A DNA stretch of 64,000 bases, taken from CAYMCQ01 sp964389025 (lineage in GTDB: Bacteria > Verrucomicrobiota > Verrucomicrobiia > Limisphaerales > CAYMCQ01). Shown here one piece after another: positions 30,081-39,559 of the stretch. Under the pieces are notes generated by a model that was not told the origin of the DNA, did not search any database, and was given only the letters and a program-made list of their open reading frames with translations. Where the stretch lies: NCBI GenBank assembly GCA_964389025.1, contig CAYMCQ010000011.1:1-64000 (forward strand). The letters run 5' to 3'. The first letter of the stretch is position 1; each line of letters opens with the position of its first letter. The position numbers and the translations under genes are program-made.

Positions 30081-30446
30081 ATGCCGAACTCGCAGACAGC
30101 CGTCACTTCCCGCCCGCTATGGCTTAGAATTCTGTTGAGGGTTGTTTCAATGTTTGTTTTCGCCGCGATCCTTGGCCTCGTCGTTGGCTTCACTTTGCAC
30201 AAGCTGGATGAAATCACTTCGCCGGCGGGATTTGGCCGCGGCATGATTCACGGCGCGCTCATGCCGATGTCGTTTCCAAATCTCATCGTTGGCCACGACG
30301 TCACGATCTACGCGGCGAACAATACGGGCGTTCCCTATAAACTCGGCTACGCGCTCGGCGTGAATGGCTGCGGGTTCATATTCTTTGGCCTGCTGTTTTG
30401 GCGGCTCAAGCGATTGCGGCATGACATTTCTCAAATGAAGAAATGA
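30081..30446 (+). CDS. Two-TM membrane protein of unknown function
   Basis: 121 aa. TM helices about 16-40 (ILLRVVSMFVFAAILGLVVGF) and 92-108 (GVNGCGFIFFGLLFW), joined by a loop with GRGMIHGALMPMSFPNLIVGHD. The C-terminus is basic (RLKRLRHDISQMKK). Divergent from the radical SAM gene and followed by a hairpin repeat and trxB. Function unknown. Confidence 0.7.
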   Translation: MPNSQTAVTSRPLWLRILLRVVSMFVFAAILGLVVGFTLHKLDEITSPAGFGRGMIHGALMPMSFPNLIVGHDVTIYAANNTGVPYKLGYALGVNGCGFIFFGLLFWRLKRLRHDISQMKK

Positions 30447-30459
30447 ATTTCGCAAATTT

Positions 30460-30526
30460 CGGAGGGCGGAGTTCCACGACGCCCCGACTTCGCATTGATT
30501 CAGGCGTCGTGGAACTCCGCCCTCCG
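30460..30526. repeat. GGAGGGCGGAGTTCCACG hairpin repeat, copy 3
   Basis: Arms 30460-30484 and 30502-30526, then an extra partial arm copy (ACTCCGCCCTC) to 30541. Lies between two plus-strand genes. Loop sequence differs from the other copies while the arms are conserved. Confidence 0.9.
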
Positions 30527-30581
30527 AACTCCGCCCTCTGAACTTGCAAACGTCGCACGCAGAATCTACCTTTCGCGCCTT

Positions 30582-31511
30582 ATGGAAAAAGTCGTCATCA
30601 TGGGCACCGGTTGCGCAGGGCTGACCGCAGCGCTCTACACTGCGCGCGCCAATCTCCAACCGCTCGTTCTCACCGGCATCATGCCCGGCGGCCTGCTCAC
30701 CACCACGAGCATCGTCGAAAATTATCCCGGCTTTCCCGAAGGTATTGACGGCTACGAACTGATGACGCGGATGCAAAAGCAGGCCGAGCGTTTCGGCGCG
30801 CGGGTGAAATTTGCGACGATCGAAGCCGTGGATTTTTCCAAGCAACCCTTCGTCGTGACCGCTGACGGCGAAAAAATCGAAACGCAAACGTTCATCATCG
30901 CGAGTGGCGCGAGCCATCGGCATCTCGGCTTGAAGTCCGAGGATTTGCTGGAGAAAAAAGGTGTCACCTACTGCGCGACGTGCGACGGTGCGCTGCCGAT
31001 GTTCCGCAACCAGCCGCTCGTCGTCGTCGGCGGCGGAGATTCCGCGTGTGAAGAAGCAACTTATCTGACCCGATTCGCTTCAACGGTTCATTTGATTCAT
31101 CGCCGCGACAAATTGCGCGCGTCCAAAATCATGGCCGACCGCACGCTCGCCAATCCCAAGATCAAACCCGTGTGGGATTCCGCCGTCACTGAAATCCTCG
31201 ATCCGAAGCAGGACAAAGTCACTGGAGTGCGCGTGAAGAACCTCAAGACGAACGCCGAGAGCGTTCTAGACTGCGCCGGAGTTTTCGTCGCCATCGGCCA
31301 CGAGCCAAACACAAAACTTTTCAAGGGCGTAATCGAGATGGACGAGCACGGCTACATTTTGACAGGGAAAGGAACTGCGACCAACGTCCCGGGAGTTTTC
31401 GTCGCCGGCGATTGCAACGACCGCACATATCGTCAGGCCGTGACTGCGGCGGGTTTGGGTTGCGCGGCGGCGATTGACGCGGAGCGTTATCTGGCGGCGC
31501 TCAACCAATAA
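30582..31511 (+). CDS. trxB: Thioredoxin-disulfide reductase
   Basis: 309 aa FAD/NADPH flavoenzyme that reduces thioredoxin. FAD-binding GTGCAGLTAALYTARA at the N-terminus, redox-active C131-A-T-C134 (GVTYCATCDGA), NADPH-binding VVVGGGDSACEEATYL with HRRDKLRASKIM, and the C-terminal GVFVAGDCNDRTYRQAVTAAGLGCAAAIDAERYL. The ATG at 30582 is chosen; an upstream extension reads through the hairpin repeat. Length and motifs are standard. Confidence 0.97.
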   Translation: MEKVVIMGTGCAGLTAALYTARANLQPLVLTGIMPGGLLTTTSIVENYPGFPEGIDGYELMTRMQKQAERFGARVKFATIEAVDFSKQPFVVTADGEKIETQTFIIASGASHRHLGLKSEDLLEKKGVTYCATCDGALPMFRNQPLVVVGGGDSACEEATYLTRFASTVHLIHRRDKLRASKIMADRTLANPKIKPVWDSAVTEILDPKQDKVTGVRVKNLKTNAESVLDCAGVFVAIGHEPNTKLFKGVIEMDEHGYILTGKGTATNVPGVFVAGDCNDRTYRQAVTAAGLGCAAAIDAERYLAALNQ

Positions 31512-31716
31512 GGAGTCCAAAAACTTTTTTTGAAAGGCGGGAGTGCGAACCAGGTTGTCCTTTACGCACGGCAGCAGGATTGCAGCTTGCTTGACCCCGC
31601 ATCTGGTTCCTGTTACAACAAACTTGCTGCAACCATAGATATGTCCTAGCCTCAACCAATGACTTGCACAAGGCATCTCAACAAGAATGGCAGACGACAG
31701 GGGTCATTGAACCACG

Positions 31717-33081
31717 ATGAATTTTAACAAACCTTCCACATCTTTTTTGTGGGGCGCCGTCACTTTGGTGGCTGGATTGTGGCTGGCGATCGATCAGTCG
31801 GTTGCCGCGCCCGGCGACTTGGACCCAGTCTTCAATTCCAGTGCGAACAAAACTGTCCGGGCAATTGCGGTCCAGCCGGACGGGAAAATTTTCATTGGTG
31901 GAGATTTCACGTCAGTTAACGGCGTCGCGAGGGAGCATGTTGCCCGGCTCAACGCAGACGGCAGTCTGGACACCAGCTTCGATCCTGATCTGGCGGCGGA
32001 CAACCGTAATCAGGTGTTTTCCGTAGCGCTGCAACCGGATGGGAAAATACTGATTGGCGGTTACTTGGTAACGACAAACAACACCAACTATGTCGCGCGA
32101 CTCAACCCAAACGGCAGCGTGGACAGCAGTTTCGCTTCTGAGACGGGTGTGACTAATTCTAATGCCCTCGTCTATTCCATCGTCATCCAGCCGGACGCAA
32201 AGATAATTATCGGGGCGGAAATGAATGCAATATACGCGACGAACACCATTGCGCGCCTCAACACCAACGGCAGTCCCGATGTCAGTTTCAATCCCGGCAC
32301 TGGAACAGACGACGCTGTCCGCTCCATCGCATTGCAACCCGACGGCAAGATCATCATCGGAGGCTGGTTCGTGAATGTGAATGGAACCAACCGCAATCGC
32401 ATCGCGCGGCTCAACGCGGATGGCAGTTTGGACGAGACTTTCGATCCCGGCACAGGAGCAAACAATGACGTCGAATCCGTGGTGTTGCAACCGAATGGCA
32501 ACGTGCTTTTAGGAGGTTTTTTCACAACCGTAAACGACACAAACCGCAGCTACATCGCCCGACTCAATCCCGATGGCAGCTTGGACGAGAGTTTCGACCC
32601 TGGTGCGGGAATAGCAGGCGTTGCGCTTCCGGCAATTTATTCAGTCGTGCCGCAATTTGATGGCAAGCTGTTCATTGGAGGCAGGTTCACAACGGTGAAC
32701 AGCACGAACCGCAGCCGCATTGCGCGGCTCAACCCCGACGGCAGCCTGGACACCAGCTTCGATCCGGGAACGGGGGTGACAGGTCCGCAAAGTCCGACCG
32801 TTCTTCCTATCGCGTTGCAACAGGATGACAAAGTCCTGATCGGCGGCCTTTTTACAACGGTTAACGGCGCGGCGCGCACCAATCTCGCGAGGCTCATCGG
32901 CGATGCCAGACTTGCAATTCAAAGGCTCGGTGGCAGCGTCGTGGTGAATTGGTCGAGCGCCGGCTTTTCCCTGCAAAGCGCTCCGCTCCCAACCGGCACA
33001 TTCACCAACGTCGATGCGGCCAGCCCTTACACTAATCCTGCCAACACCCCGCAGCGATATTTCCGGCTCAAGGCCAACTGA
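31717..33081 (+). CDS. Secreted delta-60 repeat protein
   Basis: 454 aa. Signal peptide about 1-31, then GDLDPVFN and seven delta-60 (DUF5122) repeats of the form LQPDGKIIIGGxFxxVNGxxRxxIARLNxDGSLDxSFDP, about 52-60 aa each, expected to form a beta-propeller. A C-terminal tail (SVVVNWSSAGFSLQSAPLPTG...YRFLKAN-like, ending RYFRLKAN) is the ending common to many secreted Verrucomicrobia proteins. The 205 bp upstream (31512-31716) shows no gene or clear repeat and should carry the promoter. Confidence 0.92.
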   Translation: MNFNKPSTSFLWGAVTLVAGLWLAIDQSVAAPGDLDPVFNSSANKTVRAIAVQPDGKIFIGGDFTSVNGVAREHVARLNADGSLDTSFDPDLAADNRNQVFSVALQPDGKILIGGYLVTTNNTNYVARLNPNGSVDSSFASETGVTNSNALVYSIVIQPDAKIIIGAEMNAIYATNTIARLNTNGSPDVSFNPGTGTDDAVRSIALQPDGKIIIGGWFVNVNGTNRNRIARLNADGSLDETFDPGTGANNDVESVVLQPNGNVLLGGFFTTVNDTNRSYIARLNPDGSLDESFDPGAGIAGVALPAIYSVVPQFDGKLFIGGRFTTVNSTNRSRIARLNPDGSLDTSFDPGTGVTGPQSPTVLPIALQQDDKVLIGGLFTTVNGAARTNLARLIGDARLAIQRLGGSVVVNWSSAGFSLQSAPLPTGTFTNVDAASPYTNPANTPQRYFRLKAN

Positions 33082-33090
33082 AAGCCGGCG

Positions 33091-33786
33091 CTACGGCACC
33101 AGTTTGTAGCCGATTCCGTGAACGGTCTGCAAATGTTTCGGCTCATCGCCGTTGTCGCCGAGTTTTTTTCGCAACTGCACGATGACTTGATCCAGCGTGC
33201 GGGTCGTCCCGAAATAATTGTAGCCCCAAACTTCGTTCAGTAATTTGTTGCGCGACAACACTTCGCCGGGGTGCGCGTGGAAAAATTGCAACAGCTTCAT
33301 CTCCTTCGCCGTCAATTCCCCGCTGACCTTGCCGCGCTTGAGTTGGAAAGTTTTTGGATCAACCGTGGTGTCGCCAATTTTGAAAATCTCCTCTGAGAGA
33401 CTTTCTTTCTTTTCCGGATCGCCAGTCCGGCGGAGCAGAGCATGAATGCGGGCCAGCAATTCGCGAACGCCGAACGGCTTCGTCACGTAATCATCTGCGC
33501 CCAAATCCAGCCCGACAACCTTGTCAATTTCCTGACCCTTCGCCGTGAGCATCACGATCGGCGTCGCGATTTTTTTCGCGCGAAGCTTTTTGCAGATGTC
33601 ATAGCCGCTCAAGCCCGGCAACATCACATCGAGGACAATCAACGCAGGCCGATGTTTTGCCATCGCCTCCAGCGCGCCATCACCGCGATTACACACCGCG
33701 ACATCAAACCCGTCGCTTTTCAAGACTTCCTCCAGCCCCAGCAAGATGTGCGGGTCATCTTCGACGACTAAAATTCTTGTTTTCAT
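33091..33786 (-). CDS. OmpR/PhoB-family response regulator
   Basis: 231 aa. Receiver domain with acidic pocket E9-D10-D11 and phospho-acceptor D53 (LIVLDVMLPGLSGYD), conserved Thr/Lys region (MLTAKGQEIDKVVGLDLGADDYVTKPFG), then a winged-helix DNA-binding domain (about 130-231: LTAKEMKLLQFFHAHPGEVLSRNKLLNEVWGYNY...TVHGIGYKLVP). The ATG at 33786 follows an in-frame TTG. It is downstream of its cognate kinase on the same strand, 102 bp apart. Target genes unknown. Confidence 0.96.
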   Translation of the reverse strand: MKTRILVVEDDPHILLGLEEVLKSDGFDVAVCNRGDGALEAMAKHRPALIVLDVMLPGLSGYDICKKLRAKKIATPIVMLTAKGQEIDKVVGLDLGADDYVTKPFGVRELLARIHALLRRTGDPEKKESLSEEIFKIGDTTVDPKTFQLKRGKVSGELTAKEMKLLQFFHAHPGEVLSRNKLLNEVWGYNYFGTTRTLDQVIVQLRKKLGDNGDEPKHLQTVHGIGYKLVP

Positions 33787-33888
33787 TTTCAAAACCGTAG
33801 GAGACGACCCGTCCTCCGGAGCAGCACTGCGGAGGGTAAAGGTAACGAGACTCTGACTTTTGTAATTGTAAGTTTAGAATGATTCTCC

Positions 33889-35700
33889 TCACGTCGTCTC
33901 CTGCGAAGTTATGGGCAACCGCAGCACAAAACAACTTCCGCCGCCTTCGCGCTGCTCGCAAGTCACGTCGCCGCCGTGCGCGCGGGCGATTTGTCGGGCG
34001 AGCGTCAGCCCAAGCCCAGAGCCTTGAATCCCGCTGTTGAGCGAATCATGCACGCGATAAAATTTCTCAAAAATATTTTCCTCGCTGCCTCGTGGCACGC
34101 CGATGCCGCGATCCATCACGCGCAATTCCGCGTGCGGCAATGGCCCGGACTTTTGCTCCAACTTCACGGAGATTTCATTTTTGCCGTCAGAATATTTTTC
34201 AGCGTTCGACAACAGGTTGACGATGATTTGCGCCAGCGCATCGCGGTCGCAGTTGATTGGAATTTCAGACGACGGCGATCCGCAATCGAACTTGAAGCCG
34301 TTCGATTCAAGGTGCGGGCGATAAGCTTCGGCAGTGTCGCGAACCAACGCGGTGAAATTACACTTGGCAAAGTTGTATTTCTTCTCGCCGCGCTCCATGC
34401 GCGCGAAGTCCAGCACGTTGTTGATGAGCCGCGTCAGCCGCGCGGTTTCTGATGTGATGATTTGCAAATACGAGCGCTGTTTTTCTCTGTCAGCCACGCG
34501 ATTTTCCGCGAGCAACTCGGCGAACATGCGGATTGAAGTGAGCGGAGTTTTCAATTCATGCGAGACGTTGCTGACAAAATCCGTTTTCTGCCGCGCAAGT
34601 TTGAGTTGCGATTTCACGTCGCTCAAAATCAACCAACTGCCGATACTGATGGCGACGAGCAAAACCGCGATGAGCAGGCCGAGCGTGAGCTTCAAAGTTT
34701 GCGCGGACTTCGTGAGCGCCTTCGGATCGGTCAGATAAACCACCGCCTCCCAGTGCGGCAGCGCCTCGCCGATTTCCGTGGCGGCGAACGGGTGTTTCCA
34801 GTTCGTCTGAAATTTCGAGAGCGATTGCGCGACGGGCTTGCCCTTGTCGTCGAGGATCGCGAGGCAAATCTCCTCACTGGTCTCGGGATGAAACTCCTGC
34901 AACAAACTTCGGAGGCCGTCGCCCAGTTTGTCCAGCGCCAGTTGCGCGCCGAAAACCAGTTGCGGATTGCGCGGCGAGCGATACCAGACCAGCACGTTCA
35001 ATTTGTTCTCCAAAAATCTCGCGAGCGCGCCCTCGGTTTCGTCTGCGACGAGCTTGCAAAATTCCCCTTCGGATGACGACAGTTTCGACAATTGCTCAGC
35101 CTGCTGCTGGCCTTGTGGGGCGTTGATTTGCTGCTGGAGAACAATGTTCCGGGTCTGCTGCGCTTTGAGCGAAGAATTGTAGCCAGCATCGCTCTTGGCG
35201 GCGGCATTGTAATTCTGCGGGACTTTGTTGAGCGCAACGTTCGCGTCGTTCGCGATGAGATTTTTCCCGGTTTTCGGGTTGTTCAAAAAAACTTCGGCGA
35301 CTTCGCTGCAACGGAGAAACTTCCCGTTGTCCGAGCAGAACACTTGCGCCTCCGGGCTGCTTGACGGCAACGGGCAAAGTAGCTGCCCGCTCATTGAGAC
35401 GACGAAGCCAATTTGTGCGAGTGGCCAGTTTGCGCGCAATTGGGTGTCGAAATTTTGCGCGGCATCGCCGGGATTTTGCTTTGCGAGCAGCGTTTCCACT
35501 TGCGCGCGGAAATCGCGTTGCTGCGCGGACAACAGATTTTCCGCTTCCTTCGCCAGCGAATCGGCCACGCCCTGGTAAAGCAGCGAGCGCTGGCGTTCGA
35601 TGACGAATTGCTGGTCGCGGATCGAACGCACCGCCAGCCACGCCAGCACAAGGCTCGGCGCGAGCACGGCGATGAAAAATACGAGCGCGAGTTTTTTCAT
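33889..35700 (-). CDS. Membrane sensor histidine kinase
   Basis: 603 aa. TM1 about 5-22, a large extracytoplasmic sensor region (about 25-330), TM2 (LTLGLLIAVLLVAISIGSWLIL), HisKA with phospho-acceptor H381 (FVSNVSHELKTPLTSIRMF), then a HATPase domain with N box (DALAQIIVNLLSNAEKYSDG), G1 (MDRGIGVPRG), F and G2 (GSGLGLTLARQIARAHGG). The N-terminus precedes a 69-residue hairpin-encoded extension that is rejected. The sensor domain has no recognised fold; PhoR-like architecture without PAS is likely. Pairs with the regulator at 33091. Confidence 0.95.
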   Translation of the reverse strand: MKKLALVFFIAVLAPSLVLAWLAVRSIRDQQFVIERQRSLLYQGVADSLAKEAENLLSAQQRDFRAQVETLLAKQNPGDAAQNFDTQLRANWPLAQIGFVVSMSGQLLCPLPSSSPEAQVFCSDNGKFLRCSEVAEVFLNNPKTGKNLIANDANVALNKVPQNYNAAAKSDAGYNSSLKAQQTRNIVLQQQINAPQGQQQAEQLSKLSSSEGEFCKLVADETEGALARFLENKLNVLVWYRSPRNPQLVFGAQLALDKLGDGLRSLLQEFHPETSEEICLAILDDKGKPVAQSLSKFQTNWKHPFAATEIGEALPHWEAVVYLTDPKALTKSAQTLKLTLGLLIAVLLVAISIGSWLILSDVKSQLKLARQKTDFVSNVSHELKTPLTSIRMFAELLAENRVADREKQRSYLQIITSETARLTRLINNVLDFARMERGEKKYNFAKCNFTALVRDTAEAYRPHLESNGFKFDCGSPSSEIPINCDRDALAQIIVNLLSNAEKYSDGKNEISVKLEQKSGPLPHAELRVMDRGIGVPRGSEENIFEKFYRVHDSLNSGIQGSGLGLTLARQIARAHGGDVTCEQREGGGSCFVLRLPITSQETT

Positions 35701-35712
35701 CTCAGACGGATT

Positions 35713-35781
35713 GTAGCAGCCGACGTGAGCAGGCTCTAACTTTTTTCGCACAAGAAGGAGCCTCCTCACATCGGCTGCTGC
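35713..35781. repeat. 24-bp-arm hairpin repeat upstream of the kinase
   Basis: Arms 35713-35736 and 35758-35781 pair with three mismatches (core GCAGCCGA and GTGAG, ending AGGCTC), loop 21 bases. Lies between the kinase start and the stop of the next gene upstream. Related pieces (GTCGTCTCC with GGAGACGAC) occur at 33799-33815 and 33890-33905. Confidence 0.85.
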
Positions 35782-35793
35782 AGACGGGCGGAG

Positions 35794-37152
35794 TCACAAC
35801 TGTTTTGCAGGCGCAGACTGAAACGCCGTTTGCAGCAGCGTGTAGCCGAACTGGTTGATCTCAGGTTTGTTTCTCGTGGCAAGTTGCAACGCTGGTCTGG
35901 CAAATCGCCCAAAACTTTTCAGCATCGTCTGGACGGTTTCCTTTGCTGCCGCGTCGCCAGCCTTAGCGCTGGCGAGTTGCGTGGACAGGTTGCGTTGCAT
36001 TTCCGGCGTGATGATTTCCGCGCGCCCAACCATCACACGAGTCAGCTCGCGCGGCTGGGGATTGAGTTTCATCGGCAATGCCTCGTCCGTCCACGCGCGC
36101 GGCAAAATGTAAAGCACGCGCACGCCGTCTTCTGCGAACCACGACTCGCGCCAGGTCTTGACCATCGCTTCGGCTTCGCGCGGGAACAGGCCTTCGCCCG
36201 CCAGCGCGGTTTGCATCTTCGCGCCGATTTGATCCTGAAATTTTTCTTTCGCTGAAAAATATCCGAGTTCACCTGAGCCGATCTGCGCCCATTCCTTGTT
36301 GTGGCCCGGCCCAAGTTTGTCGAGATAGCTCCACGCGCCATTGCCATCGTGCGCACTCAGCAGGAACAAATGCGCGAGCGGTTCTTTGCCCGTGTTTTCA
36401 ACAGTGACTTTGCCGTCGGCGCTCGTCGTGACTTTCAACGGCGTGGCAAAATTTCCGACGCCGCGATAGAAAAGAAATTTCTCGCGCTCGTCTGTGGAAT
36501 TTGTTGTCGAACGGGAATCAACTTGAAGGAACACAGAATCTGTTTCACGCGCAGCGAAGTAGTGATTGCCGGTTTTCTGGATGGGAAGTTGGTTTGCCAG
36601 CGCCTGATTTTCTTTCGCGGGCAGCACGCGGACATTTTTCCACTCGATCAAACTTTCTTTCACAGGTGTTTCCCCGGCAGTCACCGCCGGGCCGATGCGC
36701 GCGGCCTGCGGATACCATTCGGTGACGAGGCCTTTCGGAAATTGCACGGAGACATCCACGCGTCGCTCGATGTCGGAGTAAAAATAAATCACCGGCGTTT
36801 CCATGCGTTGAAGCGTTACCATCGCGCCCTTGCCGAGAAGCCCGAGCGAGGAAATGCACTTGCGGTTTAGCCCGGGTTTTTTCCAATCATAAACGAAGCC
36901 CGGCAGTTCCGGCGTCTGAGGGGGATGCCACGACAGCAACACGCCGTCGCCGCCTTGAACGGAAGTGAACGTGCCCCACTCGTGAACGACCAGACCGCGC
37001 ATTCGGTCGGTGTCGGGATTGCGGTCGGCGCGGGAATGAATTTTCCCGCTGCAATCCAGCAGGGCATCGAGGTGTTCGCGCTGAACCTCGGCGCGAAGCT
37101 GACAATTTCCGGCGAGAACGATTGAGAGAACCGCAAGTTGAAGTGTTTTCAT
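35794..37152 (-). CDS. Exported protein of unknown function (452 aa)
   Basis: Signal peptide about 1-21 (MKTLQLAVLSIVLAGNCQL). Notable segments: MRGLVVHEWGTFTSVQGGDG, LLSWHPPQTPELPGFVYDW, METPVIYFYSDIERRVDVSVQFPKG, GLVTEWYPQA, and ALPMKLNPQPRELTRVMVGRAE. No enzyme signature recognised. Proteins with this HEWGTFTS pattern are, to my knowledge, found in Verrucomicrobia and Planctomycetes as uncharacterised exported proteins. Upstream of a two-component system on the same strand, separated by a hairpin repeat. Confidence 0.75.
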   Translation of the reverse strand: MKTLQLAVLSIVLAGNCQLRAEVQREHLDALLDCSGKIHSRADRNPDTDRMRGLVVHEWGTFTSVQGGDGVLLSWHPPQTPELPGFVYDWKKPGLNRKCISSLGLLGKGAMVTLQRMETPVIYFYSDIERRVDVSVQFPKGLVTEWYPQAARIGPAVTAGETPVKESLIEWKNVRVLPAKENQALANQLPIQKTGNHYFAARETDSVFLQVDSRSTTNSTDEREKFLFYRGVGNFATPLKVTTSADGKVTVENTGKEPLAHLFLLSAHDGNGAWSYLDKLGPGHNKEWAQIGSGELGYFSAKEKFQDQIGAKMQTALAGEGLFPREAEAMVKTWRESWFAEDGVRVLYILPRAWTDEALPMKLNPQPRELTRVMVGRAEIITPEMQRNLSTQLASAKAGDAAAKETVQTMLKSFGRFARPALQLATRNKPEINQFGYTLLQTAFQSAPAKQL

Positions 37153-37303
37153 GCCCGCAACAATCGCAGAGCGTGAAAACAAGTTGTCAGGCTAAAGAAA
37201 AAAAGTTGTAAAAAAATTGTAACACCGCATGTAGCCGCGCTCGTCAGGGCGCGGTGATCCTTACAAATAAATTTGCCGCGTTCTCACGAAAGCAGCTACG
37301 AGA

Positions 37304-38344
37304 CTATTTCCCCATCAAATGCTCGAGAACCATCTGGTCGAGCGCTTGATAATTTCGATCAGCGATGAGCGCTTGCGCTTTTTTCTCGTTGTAGCTGCGG
37401 GATTTTTCGACGAGGCGAAGAAAAGTGCTCCGGCTGTTGTCGAGATGCGCGAGCCAGTGCTCGACTTTCGTCGTGCGGAACGGATGCACGTCGAAGCAAA
37501 CGTATTCGCCATTCTTGCCGTAGCCATTGCGTTCCAGCGCGCGGACTTGATTGAATGCGACGCGAAGGTTCGCGCTGCCAAAAGGTTTGTCTTGGTCAAA
37601 CTTCAATCCGTTTTGGTCGTTCAAATGCAGCGACCAAAGTTTTTTGAACGCCATCGCAAAATCAATTTCGTCGGCGGGATCAAGTCCGGCGAGCAGCGCA
37701 TGAGCGCTTTCAATCAAACAGCCGACGCGTTTCGGATTGCGCGTGAGTTGAGCGACGGCTAGAGCGTGGCCGATTGTCGGCAAGTAAGCCACGTCCATCG
37801 GCTCGTTAGGTTTCGGCTCAATGGCGATGCGGATTTTTTTGTCATGCGCGAGCATTTTGTCGAACGCATGGACAAGAAGTTCGACGCTGCGACGCCCAGA
37901 TTTTGATTCGCGGATGTATGTGCCTTCGCGCGCGAGCCACAGGACGATCAAATCCGTCCCAAGGATTTTCCCGATGTCAATGGTGCGAAGCGAGCGGTCA
38001 ATCGCGTATTGGCGCGCGGCGGGATCGTTGCTGGTGTAGGCGCCATCAATCGTTTGCGGCGCGAACCACAAGCGCGGCGCGACCATTTCCGCGACGATGC
38101 CTTCGCCGTCGAGACGCTTCTTGAGTTCTTTTGCTTCGCGGAAAATTTCTCGCTCGGACTTCCCGTCAATATCCGGCACCGCGTCGTCATCGTGAAACAT
38201 CATCGCGTCGAAGCCGAGTTTTTTGAGCGCGCGAAGTTTCCAGTCGAAAGATTGCGGCGGGCGGGTCGTCGGGCCGTAGGGGTCTTGTCCCTCGCTGATG
38301 TTCCAGGGACCGAAACAAAATTTGTATTGAAAAGCTTTTGACAT
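37304..38344 (-). CDS. xylA-like: Xylose isomerase-like TIM barrel protein
   Basis: 346 aa. TIM-barrel sugar isomerase of the xylose isomerase type: FCFGPWN near the start, the metal/substrate region IRIAIEPKPNEP (Glu-Lys pair), CLIESAHALLAG, and SLHLNDQNGLKFDQD...GSANLRVAF. It is about 40 residues shorter than typical XylA, and the first catalytic histidine region is divergent (FDAMMFHDDDAVP). Divergent from a hexose-6-phosphate mutarotase gene, supporting a role in sugar metabolism. The exact substrate is inferred, not shown. Confidence 0.82.
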   Translation of the reverse strand: MSKAFQYKFCFGPWNISEGQDPYGPTTRPPQSFDWKLRALKKLGFDAMMFHDDDAVPDIDGKSEREIFREAKELKKRLDGEGIVAEMVAPRLWFAPQTIDGAYTSNDPAARQYAIDRSLRTIDIGKILGTDLIVLWLAREGTYIRESKSGRRSVELLVHAFDKMLAHDKKIRIAIEPKPNEPMDVAYLPTIGHALAVAQLTRNPKRVGCLIESAHALLAGLDPADEIDFAMAFKKLWSLHLNDQNGLKFDQDKPFGSANLRVAFNQVRALERNGYGKNGEYVCFDVHPFRTTKVEHWLAHLDNSRSTFLRLVEKSRSYNEKKAQALIADRNYQALDQMVLEHLMGK

Positions 38345-38431
38345 GGCAGCGGCGACGTTAATCGGGACACTCCAAATGGAAAGCTAAATTTGCTTGGTGT
38401 AAAAAATAGATTGCCTGTATTTTGCTCGCCG

Positions 38432-39322
38432 ATGCGCGGCAAAAAACACAGCCTGAAACTTCCTGAAGGCGTGACGTTTCTCGACGGGCGGGGAGAATTG
38501 CCGATGATCGAGGTGAAAACGCCGTGGAGCATGGCGGAAATTTATTTGCAGGGAGCGACGGTGACGCACTTCCAGAAAAACGGCGGGCCGCCGCTTTTGT
38601 TTTTGAGCCAGTGCAGCCGGTTTGCGGAAGGGCAGGCGATACGCGGGGGTATTCCAATCATCTTTCCGTGGTTCGGCGCGAGTGAAGGCAAAAAGGGACA
38701 GCACGGCTTCGCGCGGAACAAAGAGTGGGAGCTTCGCGATTTTGGAAGTCACGCGGACGGAAGTGTCACTCTCGCGTTTCGTTTGCCAGAGTGCGCTGAG
38801 GCGGCGGGTTTCCCGAAGTTCACTCTCGATTATCTAGTGACCGTCGGCGAGACGCTGTCTCTCGAATTGCTGACGATAAATCACTCAACCGAAAATTTTG
38901 AATTTGAAAACTGCCTGCACACTTATTTTTCCGTGGACGACATCGCGGCGGTTTTAGTTCACGGGCTAAAAGGCGCGAGTTACCTCGACAAAACCGACAA
39001 CTTCGCCAAGAAAACGGATGCTGCCGACGCCATTCGCATCAGCTCGGAAGTGGACCGTCCGTATTTGAACACGACGTCCACGGTGGAAATTCACGATGCG
39101 CAAGCGCGGCGGAAAATCATCATCGCCAAAGAAAATTCCGCTTCGACAATCGTTTGGAACCCGTGGGTTGCCAGAGCGCAGCAGCTTTCCGATTTCGGCG
39201 ACGAGGAATACAGGAAGATGGTTTGCGTGGAATCGGGAAATGTTGCGGCGAACAAAATTGTTTTGCCGCCGGGGAAAAGTTCTTCGCTCAAAGTTGTGCT
39301 AAAATCAGAACCGCCCAACTGA
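38432..39322 (+). CDS. D-hexose-6-phosphate mutarotase-like protein
   Basis: 296 aa soluble aldose 1-epimerase-fold protein of the YeaD group, interconverting hexose-6-phosphate anomers. Signature parts: GATVTHFQKNGGPPLLFLS, RGGIPIIFPWFG, QHGFARNKEW (catalytic His), LHTYFSVDD, and later NPWVARAQQLSDFGDEEYRKMVCVESGN (catalytic Glu). The ATG at 38432 is chosen over an in-frame TTG at 38390. Divergent from the xylose isomerase-like gene, with which it may be co-regulated. Confidence 0.92.
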   Translation: MRGKKHSLKLPEGVTFLDGRGELPMIEVKTPWSMAEIYLQGATVTHFQKNGGPPLLFLSQCSRFAEGQAIRGGIPIIFPWFGASEGKKGQHGFARNKEWELRDFGSHADGSVTLAFRLPECAEAAGFPKFTLDYLVTVGETLSLELLTINHSTENFEFENCLHTYFSVDDIAAVLVHGLKGASYLDKTDNFAKKTDAADAIRISSEVDRPYLNTTSTVEIHDAQARRKIIIAKENSASTIVWNPWVARAQQLSDFGDEEYRKMVCVESGNVAANKIVLPPGKSSSLKVVLKSEPPN

Positions 39323-39343
39323 AAGAGTTTTAAGAACACCGCC

Positions 39344-39559
39344 TCACAATTTCAAAAAGAACTTGTGAGGATGAACATTTAGGGCTTTCGCAATTCTCAA
39401 AAGAATTTCAAGGGTTGGAGAACACTCGCCGCGTTCAATGCGGCCAACGTAATTCGGGTGAATATCAGCTTTTTCCGCGAGAGTTTCCTGACTCAACCGC
39501 GCTCGCTCTCGATACCGGCGAACCGCTTCACCAATGACTTCGGTATATTCTTTGCCCAC
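39344..39559 (-). CDS. XRE-family regulator, module copy A
   Basis: 71 aa, GTG start. Compact Cro/C1 helix-turn-helix: IGEAVRRYRERARLSQETLA, EKADIHPNYVGRIERGECSPTLEILLRIAKALN. It is divergent from the gene at 39710, as the XRE gene at 48521 is from the giant homologous gene at 48912, so the regulator and secreted protein form a conserved pair. Likely controls the divergent promoter between them, possibly its own as well. The two XRE proteins share fold but little close identity. Confidence 0.88.
   Translation of the reverse strand: MGKEYTEVIGEAVRRYRERARLSQETLAEKADIHPNYVGRIERGECSPTLEILLRIAKALNVHPHKFFLKL

Noticed and set aside
31512..31716. Intergenic stretch upstream of the delta-60 gene searched for a small RNA or riboswitch
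   Set aside because: No stable stem pattern or conserved motif could be recognised by eye.
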